Part shown: piece after piece, positions 44,727 through 53,952 of the stretch
Layout of the letters: the number at the start of each line of letters is the position of its first letter
Numbering within the stretch: position 1 is the stretch's first letter
DNA from: Alphaproteobacteria bacterium US3C007
Lineage (GTDB): Bacteria; Pseudomonadota; Alphaproteobacteria; Rhodobacterales; Rhodobacteraceae
DNA: 64,000 bases
Direction of reading: 5' to 3'
NCBI GenBank assembly: GCA_034423775.1
Contig: CP139918.1
Span: forward strand, 1,612,001 to 1,676,000
Notes under the pieces: model-generated
What the model was told of the DNA's origin: nothing
Database searches by the model: none
What the model saw: the letters and a program-made list of their open reading frames with translations, nothing else
Made by a program: the position numbers and the translations under genes

Positions 44727-45497
44727 ATGATGGATTTGATTTTAAGCAATATGTCTCAGTGGCATTGGATCGTTGCGATTGGTGTGGGGTGCTGCGCGGG
44801 GTTCATCAAGGGTGTGGTTGGATTTGCCATGCCGATGGTGTTCATCGCGGGGCTCAGCTTAATTGTGCCACCAGAATTGGCTTTGGCAGGGCTTATCCTG
44901 CCAACCGTAATCACCAATATCTGGCAGGCCTTTGCACAGGGCCGCGCCGCAGCCTGGCAATCCGTTAAACGCTTTCGGCTTTTTTTGATCACTGGGTTGG
45001 TGTGCGTTTTGATCAGTGCTCAGCTGGCCTCGGTGCTTCCAGATATATTGTTTTTGGGCAGTTTGGGTGGGCTGATCGTATGTTTTTCGCTTTTGCAACT
45101 ATGTGGCCTTGGTTTGCCCGTGATGCGCGCGGGGCCTAAGGCCAGCATCATCTTTGGCAGTATCGCGGGGCTTTTGGGTGGCGTTTCGGGCATTTGGGGG
45201 CCGCCAATTGTGGCGTATTTGACCGCTTTGAATACAAATAAAATCGAACAAATACGGGTGCAAGGCGTGATTTACGGATTGGGCGCTGTGGCCTTGGTGG
45301 TGGCGCATATAGGATCGGGTATATTGACCCTCGCAACGGCGCAGTTTTCGGCGCTTCTTGTCCTGCCCGCGGCGCTTGGGATGTGGCTTGGGGTGCAGAT
45401 TCAAACGCGCATCGATCAAAAGCTGTTTCGGCGGGTCACTTTGCTGGTTTTGCTTGTGATGGGCTTGGTCTTGCTGCGCCGCGCCGCGTATGCCTAG
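44727..45497 (+). CDS. TSUP (TauE/SafE) family membrane permease
   Basis: 256-residue inner-membrane protein with ~8 hydrophobic segments and the family's duplicated motif (GFIKGVVGFAMPMVF near 25-40; GLLGGVSGIWGPPIVAYL near 150-168). Members export sulfite/sulfoacetate or other organic acids; the substrate here is not clear. ATG at 44727 or 44730. Divergent from mcd; its last 4 bp overlap the convergent RNase T2 gene. Confidence 0.87.
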   Translation: MMDLILSNMSQWHWIVAIGVGCCAGFIKGVVGFAMPMVFIAGLSLIVPPELALAGLILPTVITNIWQAFAQGRAAAWQSVKRFRLFLITGLVCVLISAQLASVLPDILFLGSLGGLIVCFSLLQLCGLGLPVMRAGPKASIIFGSIAGLLGGVSGIWGPPIVAYLTALNTNKIEQIRVQGVIYGLGAVALVVAHIGSGILTLATAQFSALLVLPAALGMWLGVQIQTRIDQKLFRRVTLLVLLVMGLVLLRRAAYA

Positions 45498-46126
45498 GGC
45501 GGCGTTGGCGCGCTGATATAAGGATCAGAGCAGTCGCGTAAAACATCCCGTCCACAGCGACGCGGGGAGAGTTGTTTATCCAAACAGATCCGCAGCTCAT
45601 GCAATAACCCTTTTCGACAGGTCACCACCAGGTTATTGGGTTGCAATTGGGGATTATCGCGCAGAACGCTGTCTATCAGACTGGTCGGTGCAAAACGCTG
45701 CTCGGAAAGCGGCAGGGTCAGCTGGTCTGGTTTTCGAATTGCCTCAAACGCGGCGCGCGAGGCCTGAAAATAATCATCCGCAGCAAGGTTCGCGCAGGTG
45801 CCATGCTTGCGCCAAGCGTGCAGCGCCAAGCCTTCGCTGCCCATAATATGGCGCATGGTTTTGAGCTGTTTGGGCGTTGGCGCGGGCTGCGTCGTTTTAC
45901 AAAATTTTGGCCAGCCATTCTCGTATTGTGGCCAGAGCCCGTGCAAAATCCACGCGAGGTCACGCGTGGCATCGCATTGTTCAGCACCGCGCTTGAGCCC
46001 GGTTAACTGGCACCAACTGGGCGACCAGCTGAGCGATAACACGTAATAATCAAACATCTGCGCTTTTGCGCTATGGCCCGTAAAGACCCAAAGCCCGACA
46101 CATATGATCTGTATAAACTTCTGCAT
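45494..46126 (-). CDS. Secreted ribonuclease T2 family protein
   Basis: 210 residues with a signal peptide (MQKFIQIICVGLWVFTGHSAKA) and both catalytic RNase T2 segments: CAS I ILHGLWPQY and CAS II AWRKHGTC (the usual HEWEKHGTC lacks its first histidine here). Several cysteines would form disulfides in the periplasm. Such enzymes degrade RNA for nucleotide scavenging, in keeping with the purine catabolic genes nearby. ATG at 46126 with a purine-rich leader. Confidence 0.9.
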   Translation of the reverse strand: MQKFIQIICVGLWVFTGHSAKAQMFDYYVLSLSWSPSWCQLTGLKRGAEQCDATRDLAWILHGLWPQYENGWPKFCKTTQPAPTPKQLKTMRHIMGSEGLALHAWRKHGTCANLAADDYFQASRAAFEAIRKPDQLTLPLSEQRFAPTSLIDSVLRDNPQLQPNNLVVTCRKGLLHELRICLDKQLSPRRCGRDVLRDCSDPYISAPTPP

Positions 46127-46180
46127 GGCCTCTTTTCTTTTCGATATGCCTTATATATAGCATCAGTAAGTTCCCCGACA

Positions 46181-46226
46181 CCGGAAGCCCGCCTTACGCA
46201 AGGCAGCCTGACTTTCAGGCACCGGG
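46181..46226 (+). promoter_or_regulatory. Structured leader upstream of trcR
   Basis: Two consecutive perfect hairpins, GCCTT-ACGC-AAGGC (46191-46204) and GCCTGA-CTT-TCAGGC (46206-46220), are enclosed by CCGG (46181-46184) and CCGG (46222-46225) that can pair with each other. This compact multi-stem fold 40 bp before the gene may be a regulatory 5' UTR. Confidence 0.35.
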
Positions 46227-46266
46227 AGAGGTTTACGTGACGCCAGATGTAGCAAGGAGTAACCCT

Positions 46267-47013
46267 ATGTCAAAACCAATTATGGCCCGTGCGACCGCGG
46301 TTTGGCTGGTCGATAATACCACGCTGACGTTCAAACAGATCGCAGATTTTGTTCAAATGCACGAACTCGAAGTGCAAGGCATTGCAGATGGTGATGTGGC
46401 CACTGGGGTGAAAGGATTTGATCCGGTTGCGAATAATCAGCTTGAGCAATCTGAGATTACGGCGGCCGAGGCTGATCCTTTGCATAAATTGAAGCTGAAA
46501 TTCAACGCCGCCGCGCAGGGGGAAGAAAAACGCCGCGGCCCACGCTACACGCCGCTCTCCAAACGCCAAGACAGACCAGCGTCAATCCTGTGGTTGGTGA
46601 AATTCCACCCCGAATTATCCGATGGGCAAATTGGTAAGCTGGTGGGCACAACCAAACCCACGATCCAAGCCATCCGTGAACGCACGCATTGGAATATCTC
46701 AAACATCCAGCCGATTGATCCGGTTGCGCTGGGCCTGTGCAAACAATCTGAACTTGATGCGATTGTTCAAAAAGCAGCTGCGAAAAAGGCCGCCGATGGT
46801 CCCGTTATGGACGATGATGAGCGTCGTAAGTTGGTGAGCACTGAGCAATCTTTGTCAATGCCGGCAGAACCAAAAATCCCTGCTGCGATTGAAGGGTTAG
46901 AATCCTTTTCGCTGCGCGAAGATGAGCCTGCTGACACTTCAGAAGATGACTTTTTGGATGCGGATAGCTTTTTCAATTTGCCCGAGGGCGATCAGCCAGA
47001 ACTGGACGATTGA
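46267..47013 (+). CDS. trcR: Cell-cycle transcriptional regulator TrcR (DUF1013)
   Basis: 248-residue alphaproteobacterial protein. The N-terminal ATAVWLVDNTTLTFKQIADFVQMH and the middle ILWLVKFHPELSDGQIGKLVGTTKPTIQAIRERTHWN look like paired helix-turn-helix units; the C-terminus is long and acidic. It belongs to the DUF1013/TrcR family annotated as a cell-cycle regulator in Alphaproteobacteria. The ATG at 46267 follows AAGGAG at 46253-46258. Convergent with recR. Confidence 0.9.
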   Translation: MSKPIMARATAVWLVDNTTLTFKQIADFVQMHELEVQGIADGDVATGVKGFDPVANNQLEQSEITAAEADPLHKLKLKFNAAAQGEEKRRGPRYTPLSKRQDRPASILWLVKFHPELSDGQIGKLVGTTKPTIQAIRERTHWNISNIQPIDPVALGLCKQSELDAIVQKAAAKKAADGPVMDDDERRKLVSTEQSLSMPAEPKIPAAIEGLESFSLREDEPADTSEDDFLDADSFFNLPEGDQPELDD

Positions 47014-47072
47014 TCTTTTTTTGCTGCGCGCATTCGGCCCAAGCCGCCGGATGCCGCTGCAAGGCTGTTGAA

Positions 47073-47666
47073 TCAGACCGCTTTGCGCGCCTTTAAAGCG
47101 GCGGTGATGGTGCCGTCATCTAAATAATCCAACTCACCGCCTATGGGCACGCCTTGCGCCAACGTGGTGACTTTGGTGCGGCTTTCCAATTGATCTGCCA
47201 GATAATGCGCGGTGGTTTGCCCCTCGATGGTGGCGTTCAGCGCCAAGATCACTTCGGTGATATTTTCACTGCTAACGCGATCAATAAGTTTAGGGATCCG
47301 CAATTCATCGGGTCCGATCGCATCCAGCGCCGAGAGGCATCCGCCCAAAACGTGGTAGCGGCCTTTGAAAACCTTCGCCCGCTCCATCGCCCAGAGATCG
47401 GCGACATCCTCCACCACGCAAAGTTCCCCCGTGGCGCGCCGCTCGTTGCGACAAATATCGCAAATATCTTCGGTCCCAATATTGCCGCAGTTCAGACATT
47501 CCTGCGCGGTTACCGCAACCGTTTGCATCAAATCGGCAAGCGGGGTTAGCAATAAGGCGCGCTTGCGGATCAAATGCAAAACCGCGCGGCGGGCAGAGCG
47601 CGGGCCCAGGCCGGGCAGTTTCGCCATGAGCTCTATCAAAGCATCAATATCTTTGGTTTTGCTCAT
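47073..47666 (-). CDS. recR: Recombination mediator RecR
   Basis: 197-residue protein that with RecO/RecF loads RecA at gaps. An N-terminal HhH ([20 protein letters not shown]), a four-cysteine zinc finger ([16 protein letters not shown]) and a Toprim domain ([16 protein letters not shown]...[16 protein letters not shown]) are all intact. It lies 51 bp after ybaB in the usual ybaB-recR order. Confidence 0.96.
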   Translation of the reverse strand: MSKTKDIDALIELMAKLPGLGPRSARRAVLHLIRKRALLLTPLADLMQTVAVTAQECLNCGNIGTEDICDICRNERRATGELCVVEDVADLWAMERAKVFKGRYHVLGGCLSALDAIGPDELRIPKLIDRVSSENITEVILALNATIEGQTTAHYLADQLESRTKVTTLAQGVPIGGELDYLDDGTITAALKARKAV

Positions 47667-47717
47667 CGCAAGCGCTTACCCGTTTTTTGATATGGTTTGA
47701 AAATCTATGGCGCCCTC

Positions 47718-48062
47718 TTAAAACGGCAGGTTCATCCCAGGGGGTAAGCCAAGGCCTTCGGTCATTTTGCCCATTTCATCTTTGGCGCGCTCAGCCGCTT
47801 TTTGCTGGGCATCTTTGATCGCCGCCAGAATCAGGTCTTCAACAACTTCTTTATCATCACCCGAAAATATAGATTTATCGATATCCAAACCGGTCAAATC
47901 GCCCTTTGCCGTGCAGCTGGCTTTTACCAAGCCCGCGCCGGCTTCACCGGTGACGATAATGTTGTGCATATCCTCTTGCATTTGGGCCATTTTGCCCTGC
48001 ATTTCGGTTGCAGCCTTCATCATTTTGGCCATATCGCCCATGCCGCCTAAGCCTTTGAACAT
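47718..48062 (-). CDS. ybaB: YbaB/EbfC family nucleoid-associated protein
   Basis: 114-residue dimeric DNA-binding protein. MAKMMKAATEMQGKMAQMQEDM followed by VTGEAGAGLVKASCTAKGDLTGLDID is the family signature. Normally encoded between dnaX and recR; here recR is adjacent but dnaX is 1.8 kb away beyond an acyl-CoA synthetase gene on the other strand. Confidence 0.93.
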   Translation of the reverse strand: MFKGLGGMGDMAKMMKAATEMQGKMAQMQEDMHNIIVTGEAGAGLVKASCTAKGDLTGLDIDKSIFSGDDKEVVEDLILAAIKDAQQKAAERAKDEMGKMTEGLGLPPGMNLPF

Positions 48063-48243
48063 GTTCTATCCCCTTTGTCTTCGATGCTCTTTCCTACGCA
48101 GTGTTACGCCCAAAAACAAGCGTTTTGACGGGGCGGCTATCCGCGCTGATCGCCAATCTGCGCTGCAGGTGATTTACAAACCATGCTTGCAGGATTTAAC
48201 TTTGGCCCATGGATGAGCGCTGCCGCGCAGAAAGAAGAGGGAT

Positions 48244-49791
48244 ATGCAGGGCCAAGAGCCAATATTGACGGGAATTGATCCCACTCTGGCCGTTCAGGCG
48301 GCGGGTTTGACGTTGAGCGCCTTGATTGAGGTGCAAACCCGCTTGCGCCCGGATCATCTGGCCGTGAAGGATGCCATCACGGGCTATAGCTATCGCCAGC
48401 TTGATCAACGCAGCAATCGCATGGCGCATTATTTTACAGCGCGCGGTGTTGCACGTGGAGACCGTATTGCGATTTTGTCAGAAAACCGGATTGAATATAT
48501 TGAAGTGTTTCTGGCGGCTGCTAAAATTGGCGCCATCGTGGCCTGTCAGAATTGGCGTTTGACGCATGACGAGCTGCGCCATTGCCTGAGCTTGGTTGAA
48601 CCACGAATTCTGCTGGCCTCGCCGCGCAATCAGGCGCAGGCAGAAAGTTTGGCCGATATCGCGCCGGTTCAAATGATCGATGATGTCTGGGTTGAAGCTC
48701 TGACGGGCTATTCCAGCAGCGCTGTGCCGGAACGTGCCACGCCAGAAGACGGCATCGTCATTCTTTACACAAGCGGCACCACCGGCCTGCCGAAAGGCGC
48801 CTTGATCAGCCATCGGGCGGAAATCGCGCGGGCCGCGACGCAAATGCTGGATATGCCAGCCGATCCTGAGGATGCGTTTATTGCTTGGGCGCCTTTGTTC
48901 CACATGGTCTCAACGGATACGGTGTTTAAAACCTTGATACTTGGAGGAACCGTTATCGTGGTGGACGGGTTTCAACCAGATCAGCTTGCAGATTTGATCG
49001 CCACCGAAAGCTTGGGGCGGTTGACTTTGATGCCCGGAATGATTGCGCCGCTTCTTGCGGCGATGCGAGCCAAAGAGGCCCGTGTAAAATCTGTAAAATG
49101 GGTTGGCGTTATGGCGGATTTGGTGCCGCTGGATCAAATTGCCGAAGTCACAACGCTTTTTCAGGCGCCTTATCTGAACACATTTGGTGCCACCGAAACC
49201 GGCTTTGCCCCTGCATCCGCAGGCCATATTGGGATTGGTGACATTGCGACCAGCTTGGACAAACAACAAAGCGCGCTCTGCCAAATCAAATTGGTTGATG
49301 CGCAAGATCAGGAGGTACCCGAAGGAGAGACCGGAGAATTGGCGATTCGCAGCCCGGCATTGTTCAGTGGCTATTGGAACAACCCCAAAGCCAATGCTGA
49401 GGATTTCCGAAATGGTTGGTTTCATATGGGGGATATGTTCAAGCGCGGCTCAGATGGAGGCTTACGCTTTGTAGATCGTCGTAAATATCTGATCAAATCA
49501 GGCGGAGAAAATATTTACCCGGCCGAAATCGAACGGCTAATTTTGGCAGATCCGCGGGTTTTAGAGGCCGCGGTTGTGCGTCAGAAACACCACCATTGGG
49601 GAGAAGTTCCCATTGCCTTTATTGCCCGCAAAGATGCCAGTTTGAGCGAGGCAGATATTTTGGCGCATCTGTGCACAGCGCTTGCGCGCTATAAGCTGCC
49701 CAAAGCCTTTCATTTTATCGCCGAATTCGAGTTTCCCCGCAGCACCACCGGCAAGATAATGCGCCATGTATTAGAGCAGCGTCTTGGATGA
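48244..49791 (+). CDS. AMP-forming acyl-CoA synthetase
   Basis: 515-residue ANL-superfamily ligase that activates a carboxylic acid as acyl-AMP and then acyl-CoA. Motifs in order: ILYTSGTTGLPKGAL (P-loop, ~172), FGATETG, GYWNNPKANAEDFRNGWFHMGD and DRRKYLIKSGGENIYPAEIE, ending with the catalytic lysine in STTGKIMRHVL. The substrate (fatty, aromatic or sulfur acid such as MMPA) cannot be decided. AGAAGAGGG precedes the ATG. It separates dnaX from ybaB-recR. Confidence 0.88.
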   Translation: MQGQEPILTGIDPTLAVQAAGLTLSALIEVQTRLRPDHLAVKDAITGYSYRQLDQRSNRMAHYFTARGVARGDRIAILSENRIEYIEVFLAAAKIGAIVACQNWRLTHDELRHCLSLVEPRILLASPRNQAQAESLADIAPVQMIDDVWVEALTGYSSSAVPERATPEDGIVILYTSGTTGLPKGALISHRAEIARAATQMLDMPADPEDAFIAWAPLFHMVSTDTVFKTLILGGTVIVVDGFQPDQLADLIATESLGRLTLMPGMIAPLLAAMRAKEARVKSVKWVGVMADLVPLDQIAEVTTLFQAPYLNTFGATETGFAPASAGHIGIGDIATSLDKQQSALCQIKLVDAQDQEVPEGETGELAIRSPALFSGYWNNPKANAEDFRNGWFHMGDMFKRGSDGGLRFVDRRKYLIKSGGENIYPAEIERLILADPRVLEAAVVRQKHHHWGEVPIAFIARKDASLSEADILAHLCTALARYKLPKAFHFIAEFEFPRSTTGKIMRHVLEQRLG

Positions 49792-49856
49792 CGCCTCTAA
49801 CGCTTTTTCAGCCTATCAGAACGGACCTAAAACCCTGTGACAGAAAGCGGTCCACC

Positions 49857-51680
49857 TTATTCTTCGAACGGATCCCATTCGTCTTCGACGGGCTGCAGCG
49901 CGTCGGTCTCGGCCTCCGCAGCCAAATCTTCAGGGGTGCGGATTTCTATGATCTGCGCCTTTGGAAAGCTGTCAAACACCGCTTTTACAAGCGGATGGCT
50001 TAAGGCTTTTGCCTTCAGCGCCTCTTCTGCACTGCTGCGCATTCGCGCTATGGTCTGGGCACCGCCATCATTTACCAAGCTCACCGCCCAGCGCTGGCCC
50101 GTCCATAATTGCAGCCGGCTGCCTAGGCGTTGGGCAAGATCGGCGGGCGCATCAGCGGTGGGAACGAATTCAATCCGCCCCGGCTGATACCGCGCCAGCT
50201 GTACGCAACTTTCCACTTCGACCAAAAGCCGAACATCGCGCTGCGCGCGTATCAGATCTATAATATGATCGAAACTGGGGTAGGCGGCCAGCATCTGTTG
50301 CGTGTTAAGGGCCAAAGCCTGTTCAGCGCCGCCCAGTACCGCGCTTGGGGTCGAGACATTTTGATTGCCGCTGGGGCTTTGCGCGGATGGCGTCGGGGAT
50401 GCAGTGGCAATCGCGCCCGGTTTGTCGGTTAAAGCGGTTGCGGCGCTTAGCCCAGCACCAGAGCCCGAACTGCCGCCCGAACTGCTGGCTAAACCCGCCC
50501 CTGCGGGAGGGGGTGGTATGTCTTTTAATTTTCGCACCAACTCTTCGGGGCTGGGAAGATCTGCCACATGGGTAAGCCGGATCACCGCCATTTCGGCCGC
50601 CATCATCGCGTTTGGTGCTTGTGACACTTCTTCAATACTGGTCAGCAACATTTGCCACATGCGGGTCAGGGCGCGCATTGGCAAGGCCTTGGCCAAGCTC
50701 AATCCGCGCATCTGCTCGTCAGGAGAAACGGTTGGATCCTCTCCCGCATCTGGGGTAATTTTAACAACCGAAACCCAATGGGTAACTTCGGCCAAATCGC
50801 GCATCACGGCCAAAGGATTTGCGCCATCGGCATATTGCCCGCCCAGTTCGCTCAGCGCAGAGGCGGCATCGCCGCGCATAATCATTTCGAACAGATCCAT
50901 CACCCGGCCGCGATCTGCCAGTCCCAACATTGCGCGCACTTGCTCGGCCGAGGTTTCTCCAGCGCCATGGCTGATCGCCTGATCCAAAAGCGATGTGGCA
51001 TCCCGGGCTGAGCCTTCGGCGGCGCGCGTGATGAGGGCTAGGGCATCGGCAGCAATTTCTGCCTGCTCCGCCGCGGCAATTTTTTTCAAAAGCGCGATCA
51101 TCACATCTGGCTCGATCCGACGCAGGTCAAACCGCTGGCAGCGCGACAATACCGTGACCGGCACTTTGCGAATTTCGGTTGTGGCAAAGATAAATTTCAC
51201 ATGCTCGGGGGGTTCTTCCAGCGTCTTCAGCAGCGCATTGAACGCATTGGTCGACAGCATATGAACTTCATCGATGATATAGATTTTATAGCGCGCGCTG
51301 GCGGCGCGATACTGCACGCTTTCGATGATTTCTCGTATATCATCAACGCCGGTCCGGCTGGCCGCATCCATTTCCAGCACATCCACATGGCGGCCTTCCA
51401 TAATCGCCACACAATGCTCGCATGTTCCGCAGGGCTCGGTGGTGGGCCCGCCGCTGCCATCGGCGCCAATGCAATTCATACCCTTGGCAATGATCCGCGC
51501 GGTGGTTGTTTTGCCCGTACCACGAATTCCTGTCATCACGAAAGCTTGCGCGATCCGATCTGCCTCAAAGGCGTTGCGCAACGTGCGCACCATCGCCTCT
51601 TGGCCAACAAGATCGGTAAAGGTTTCTGGCCGGTATTTGCGGGCCAGAACTTGATAGCCTTGGGTCGGGGTTTCGCTCAT
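49857..51680 (-). CDS. dnaX: DNA polymerase III subunit gamma/tau
   Basis: 607-residue clamp-loader ATPase. Walker A GIRGTGKTTTARIIAKG, a zinc module (CGTCEHC), DEVHML Walker B and the SRC motif (VLSRCQRFDLRRI) mark the AAA+ core; a Ser/Gly/Ala-rich linker (~400-460) leads to the tau domain V, which ends in an acidic EDEWDPFEE tail. ATG at 51680. The small SRP RNA and a phosphatase-like gene lie upstream on this side. Confidence 0.96.
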   Translation of the reverse strand: MSETPTQGYQVLARKYRPETFTDLVGQEAMVRTLRNAFEADRIAQAFVMTGIRGTGKTTTARIIAKGMNCIGADGSGGPTTEPCGTCEHCVAIMEGRHVDVLEMDAASRTGVDDIREIIESVQYRAASARYKIYIIDEVHMLSTNAFNALLKTLEEPPEHVKFIFATTEIRKVPVTVLSRCQRFDLRRIEPDVMIALLKKIAAAEQAEIAADALALITRAAEGSARDATSLLDQAISHGAGETSAEQVRAMLGLADRGRVMDLFEMIMRGDAASALSELGGQYADGANPLAVMRDLAEVTHWVSVVKITPDAGEDPTVSPDEQMRGLSLAKALPMRALTRMWQMLLTSIEEVSQAPNAMMAAEMAVIRLTHVADLPSPEELVRKLKDIPPPPAGAGLASSSGGSSGSGAGLSAATALTDKPGAIATASPTPSAQSPSGNQNVSTPSAVLGGAEQALALNTQQMLAAYPSFDHIIDLIRAQRDVRLLVEVESCVQLARYQPGRIEFVPTADAPADLAQRLGSRLQLWTGQRWAVSLVNDGGAQTIARMRSSAEEALKAKALSHPLVKAVFDSFPKAQIIEIRTPEDLAAEAETDALQPVEDEWDPFEE

Positions 51681-51779
51681 GCTGGGTCTCGGTTATACTC
51701 TTATCCTATACGCTAAGCTGTTGTGAGGCGAAGGTCTAGGGGCTGCAGAGACGGCTGATCGAAAAAGGGAGGCCTGCGC

Positions 51780-52265
51780 GTGTTTTCAATTTTTGACGTT
51801 GCGATTGGCGATGCGGCGCTGGCCTTATGCCCGCTTCCGGGGCGGTTTTCGCCCTATCTGAATGATTTTGCGGCGATTCTGGCTTGGCGCCCAGATTTGG
51901 TGCTGAGCCTGACGGAGCGCTCTGAAATGAAACCCGTGGGCGCTGCAGATTTTCCGGCAGATTTAAAGGCCCAAGGCATCCAGTGCTGCCATTTTCCAAT
52001 TTTAGATTATCAAACGCCAAAGCCGGAAAATGCCAAGCGATGGCAATCGGTTGAGGCAAAGGCAGGTCGTATGCTTGGCCAAGGGGGGCGGGTTTTGGTG
52101 CATTGCTTCGGTGGCTGCGGTCGCTCGGGGATGGTCGCTTTGCGGCTTATGCGCCGGACGGGTCTATCCGCTGATGTGGCGTTGTCTCATCTGCGCGCTG
52201 TTCGGCCCTGTGCCATCGAAACGCCTGAGCAAGAGCGTTGGGCGCGCGCCGCCTTTGAAGAGTGA
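51780..52265 (+). CDS. Protein tyrosine/dual-specificity phosphatase-like protein
   Basis: 161-residue cytosolic protein of the cysteine-phosphatase fold. The active-site loop VHCFGGCGRSG matches HCxxGxxRS, and an aspartate-bearing loop (FPILDYQTPKPE) could be the general acid. Close relatives are atypical dual-specificity phosphatases. GTG start at 51780, with GGAGG at 51768-51772. Divergent from dnaX; its end abuts the SRP RNA gene on the opposite strand. Confidence 0.82.
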   Translation: MFSIFDVAIGDAALALCPLPGRFSPYLNDFAAILAWRPDLVLSLTERSEMKPVGAADFPADLKAQGIQCCHFPILDYQTPKPENAKRWQSVEAKAGRMLGQGGRVLVHCFGGCGRSGMVALRLMRRTGLSADVALSHLRAVRPCAIETPEQERWARAAFEE

Positions 52266-52272
52266 GAAAAAA

Positions 52273-52370
52273 GTGAGAGGCTGGACAACGACCCAAGCGG
52301 GGCTCGTTACGGCTGCTTCCTTCCGGATCTGACCGGGTTGGCGAGGTGCCTGCCCGCGCCAACCTCTCAC
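52273..52370 (-). ncRNA. ffs: Small signal recognition particle RNA (4.5S type)
   Basis: About 98 nt on the minus strand. The two ends GTGAGAGGTTGG and CCAGCCTCTCAC pair over the terminal stem, and the apical domain contains the conserved SRP signature GTCAGATCCGGAAGGAAGCA with the GGAA tetraloop and the Ffh-binding internal loops. A T tract (from the AAAAAA at 52267-52272) follows the 3' end and acts as terminator. Location beside dnaX is common in proteobacteria. Confidence 0.95.
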
Positions 52371-52478
52371 CTGCTCTCTTAGGGGGTTTTAAAAAAAACT
52401 GCAACCTCCCCGCGCGGGTGATTGCTCTGCCTTGATCATCATGTCATCAGGGCGCTTAAGGCAAAGAGAGGGCAAAGA

Positions 52479-53429
52479 ATGAAACTGGCAGAAACCGTGA
52501 CATTTGGAGGGTCGGCCCTTGATCGTGCAGCAGAGTTGCGGGGCAGCGCACAGGGCCAACCGCAAGCTGGCGATCAGGTCATTCTTTTATGGCGGGGTAA
52601 AATTCTGGTTGATAAGGCCGCAGAAACGCCCCTAGTGCGATTGCTCCTGCCGCAGCCTTTAACGGTGGGGGCGCCTTGGGTTTTTTTGGGCCAAGAGGCG
52701 GGGCAGCGTATCTTTGCCTTTGATATTTCCAGTTGGTCGCCAAACGATCAGGACCTTCCGCCAGAGGGTGCTTTTAACGATCCGTCAGAGCAATATCATC
52801 CAGAGTTGGCAGAAGGGCTGCGATTTTGCGAATTGCGCTCGTATATGACAGCCTTGTCGCCGCGCGATGCAGAATTATCCGCAACCGCAAAGGCGATGTT
52901 CCATTGGCACGCATCGCATAGGTTTTGTGCCCGTTGCGGGGCGGCCAGCGATAGCGCACAATCGGGCTGGCAGCGGGTGTGCCCGCGCTGTTCGGCGAGC
53001 CATTTCCCGCGCACGGATCCTGTTGTGATCATGCTGATCACCTCTGGACAAAACGTCCTTTTGGGGCGCTCTCCGCATTGGCCCGAGGGGATGTATTCGC
53101 TTTTGGCGGGGTTTGTGGAACCTGGAGAAACCATCGAAGCGGCGGTGCGGCGCGAAGTTTTGGAAGAATCGGGCATCCGAGTGGGGTCGGTAAGCTATTT
53201 GGCATCACAGCCTTGGGCCTTCCCAAATTCGCTCATGTTTGGCTGCCATGGCGAGGCGCTCAACACAGATATCACCATAGATCCCGACGAATTGCAGGAT
53301 GCGCTTTGGATCAGCAAGGCCGAGCTGAATGATATCGTAGCGGGGATCCGCACCGATATTCTGCCCGCCCGGGCTGGATCTATCGCGCATTTTCTTTTAC
53401 AGCATTGGCTTGCAGATCGTTTAGACTAA
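52479..53429 (+). CDS. nudC: NAD(+)/NADH pyrophosphatase (deNADding enzyme family)
   Basis: 316-residue Nudix hydrolase that cleaves NAD(H) and in E. coli removes NAD caps from RNA. A zinc ribbon (FCARCGAAS...VCPRCSA, ~150-180) precedes the Nudix box GFVEPGETIEAAVRREVLEESG-type sequence and the NudC-specific SQPWAFPNSLM motif. The ATG at 52479 is preceded by AGAGAGGG. A longer upstream reading would overlap the SRP RNA promoter. Confidence 0.94.
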   Translation: MKLAETVTFGGSALDRAAELRGSAQGQPQAGDQVILLWRGKILVDKAAETPLVRLLLPQPLTVGAPWVFLGQEAGQRIFAFDISSWSPNDQDLPPEGAFNDPSEQYHPELAEGLRFCELRSYMTALSPRDAELSATAKAMFHWHASHRFCARCGAASDSAQSGWQRVCPRCSASHFPRTDPVVIMLITSGQNVLLGRSPHWPEGMYSLLAGFVEPGETIEAAVRREVLEESGIRVGSVSYLASQPWAFPNSLMFGCHGEALNTDITIDPDELQDALWISKAELNDIVAGIRTDILPARAGSIAHFLLQHWLADRLD

Positions 53430-53453
53430 CTTCATTTTAATCATCATAGGCCG

Positions 53454-53906
53454 ATGCATTTAACGGCGCGACATAGATTGAATCATTCGCTGGAGTTCGT
53501 CAGCCAAAGGCTGACAGATTTCCAACGCTTTGAAGCGCTTGCTGAAGCGCAGGGCATTTTGCAGGATCGGCGGGGCGATTTGCAAAAGCCTTTAAGCTGT
53601 AACTGGGCTTTAGAGTTTTGGTTTCGTGGTAAAATGCGATATCCTGAACTAAGCGTGCCGCGTTTTGATACGCCGCAAGACTGGAGCTTTGAGCTGCAGG
53701 AGGCCGCGCTATTCATTCGGTGCGATATTGCGCTTGAGGCTGGCGATGAAGCGCAATGCTTTTTGCGCATTTCCTGCACGCTGCACCCGTTAAGCCTTCG
53801 CATGTTCATGCGCTTACAAGCGATCCAACTGGCGGCCCATAAAACACAAAAGCGTTTTCAAGCCGGAATTGAGCATTATATCGCGCTGGCCTTAGCGCTG
53901 CCCTAA
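53454..53906 (+). CDS. SRPBCC-like hypothetical protein
   Basis: 150-residue protein whose pattern (N-terminal SLEFVSQRLTDFQRFEALAEAQG, then WALEFWFRGKMRYPELSVPRF and a long C-terminal helix) resembles Rhodobacteraceae SRPBCC/START-fold proteins of unknown ligand. No catalytic motif. It follows nudC by 24 bp on the same strand and may be cotranscribed. The ribosome site is weak. Confidence 0.65.
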   Translation: MHLTARHRLNHSLEFVSQRLTDFQRFEALAEAQGILQDRRGDLQKPLSCNWALEFWFRGKMRYPELSVPRFDTPQDWSFELQEAALFIRCDIALEAGDEAQCFLRISCTLHPLSLRMFMRLQAIQLAAHKTQKRFQAGIEHYIALALALP

Positions 53907-53952
53907 AGCAGCAGGCCCATGGCGCGTCTGTAAAAAATATAGGGTTGAAGGC

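Noticed and set aside
52273-52370. SRP RNA read on the plus strand
   Set aside because: The signature GGAAGGAAGC appears only on the minus strand; the T tract also fits the minus orientation.
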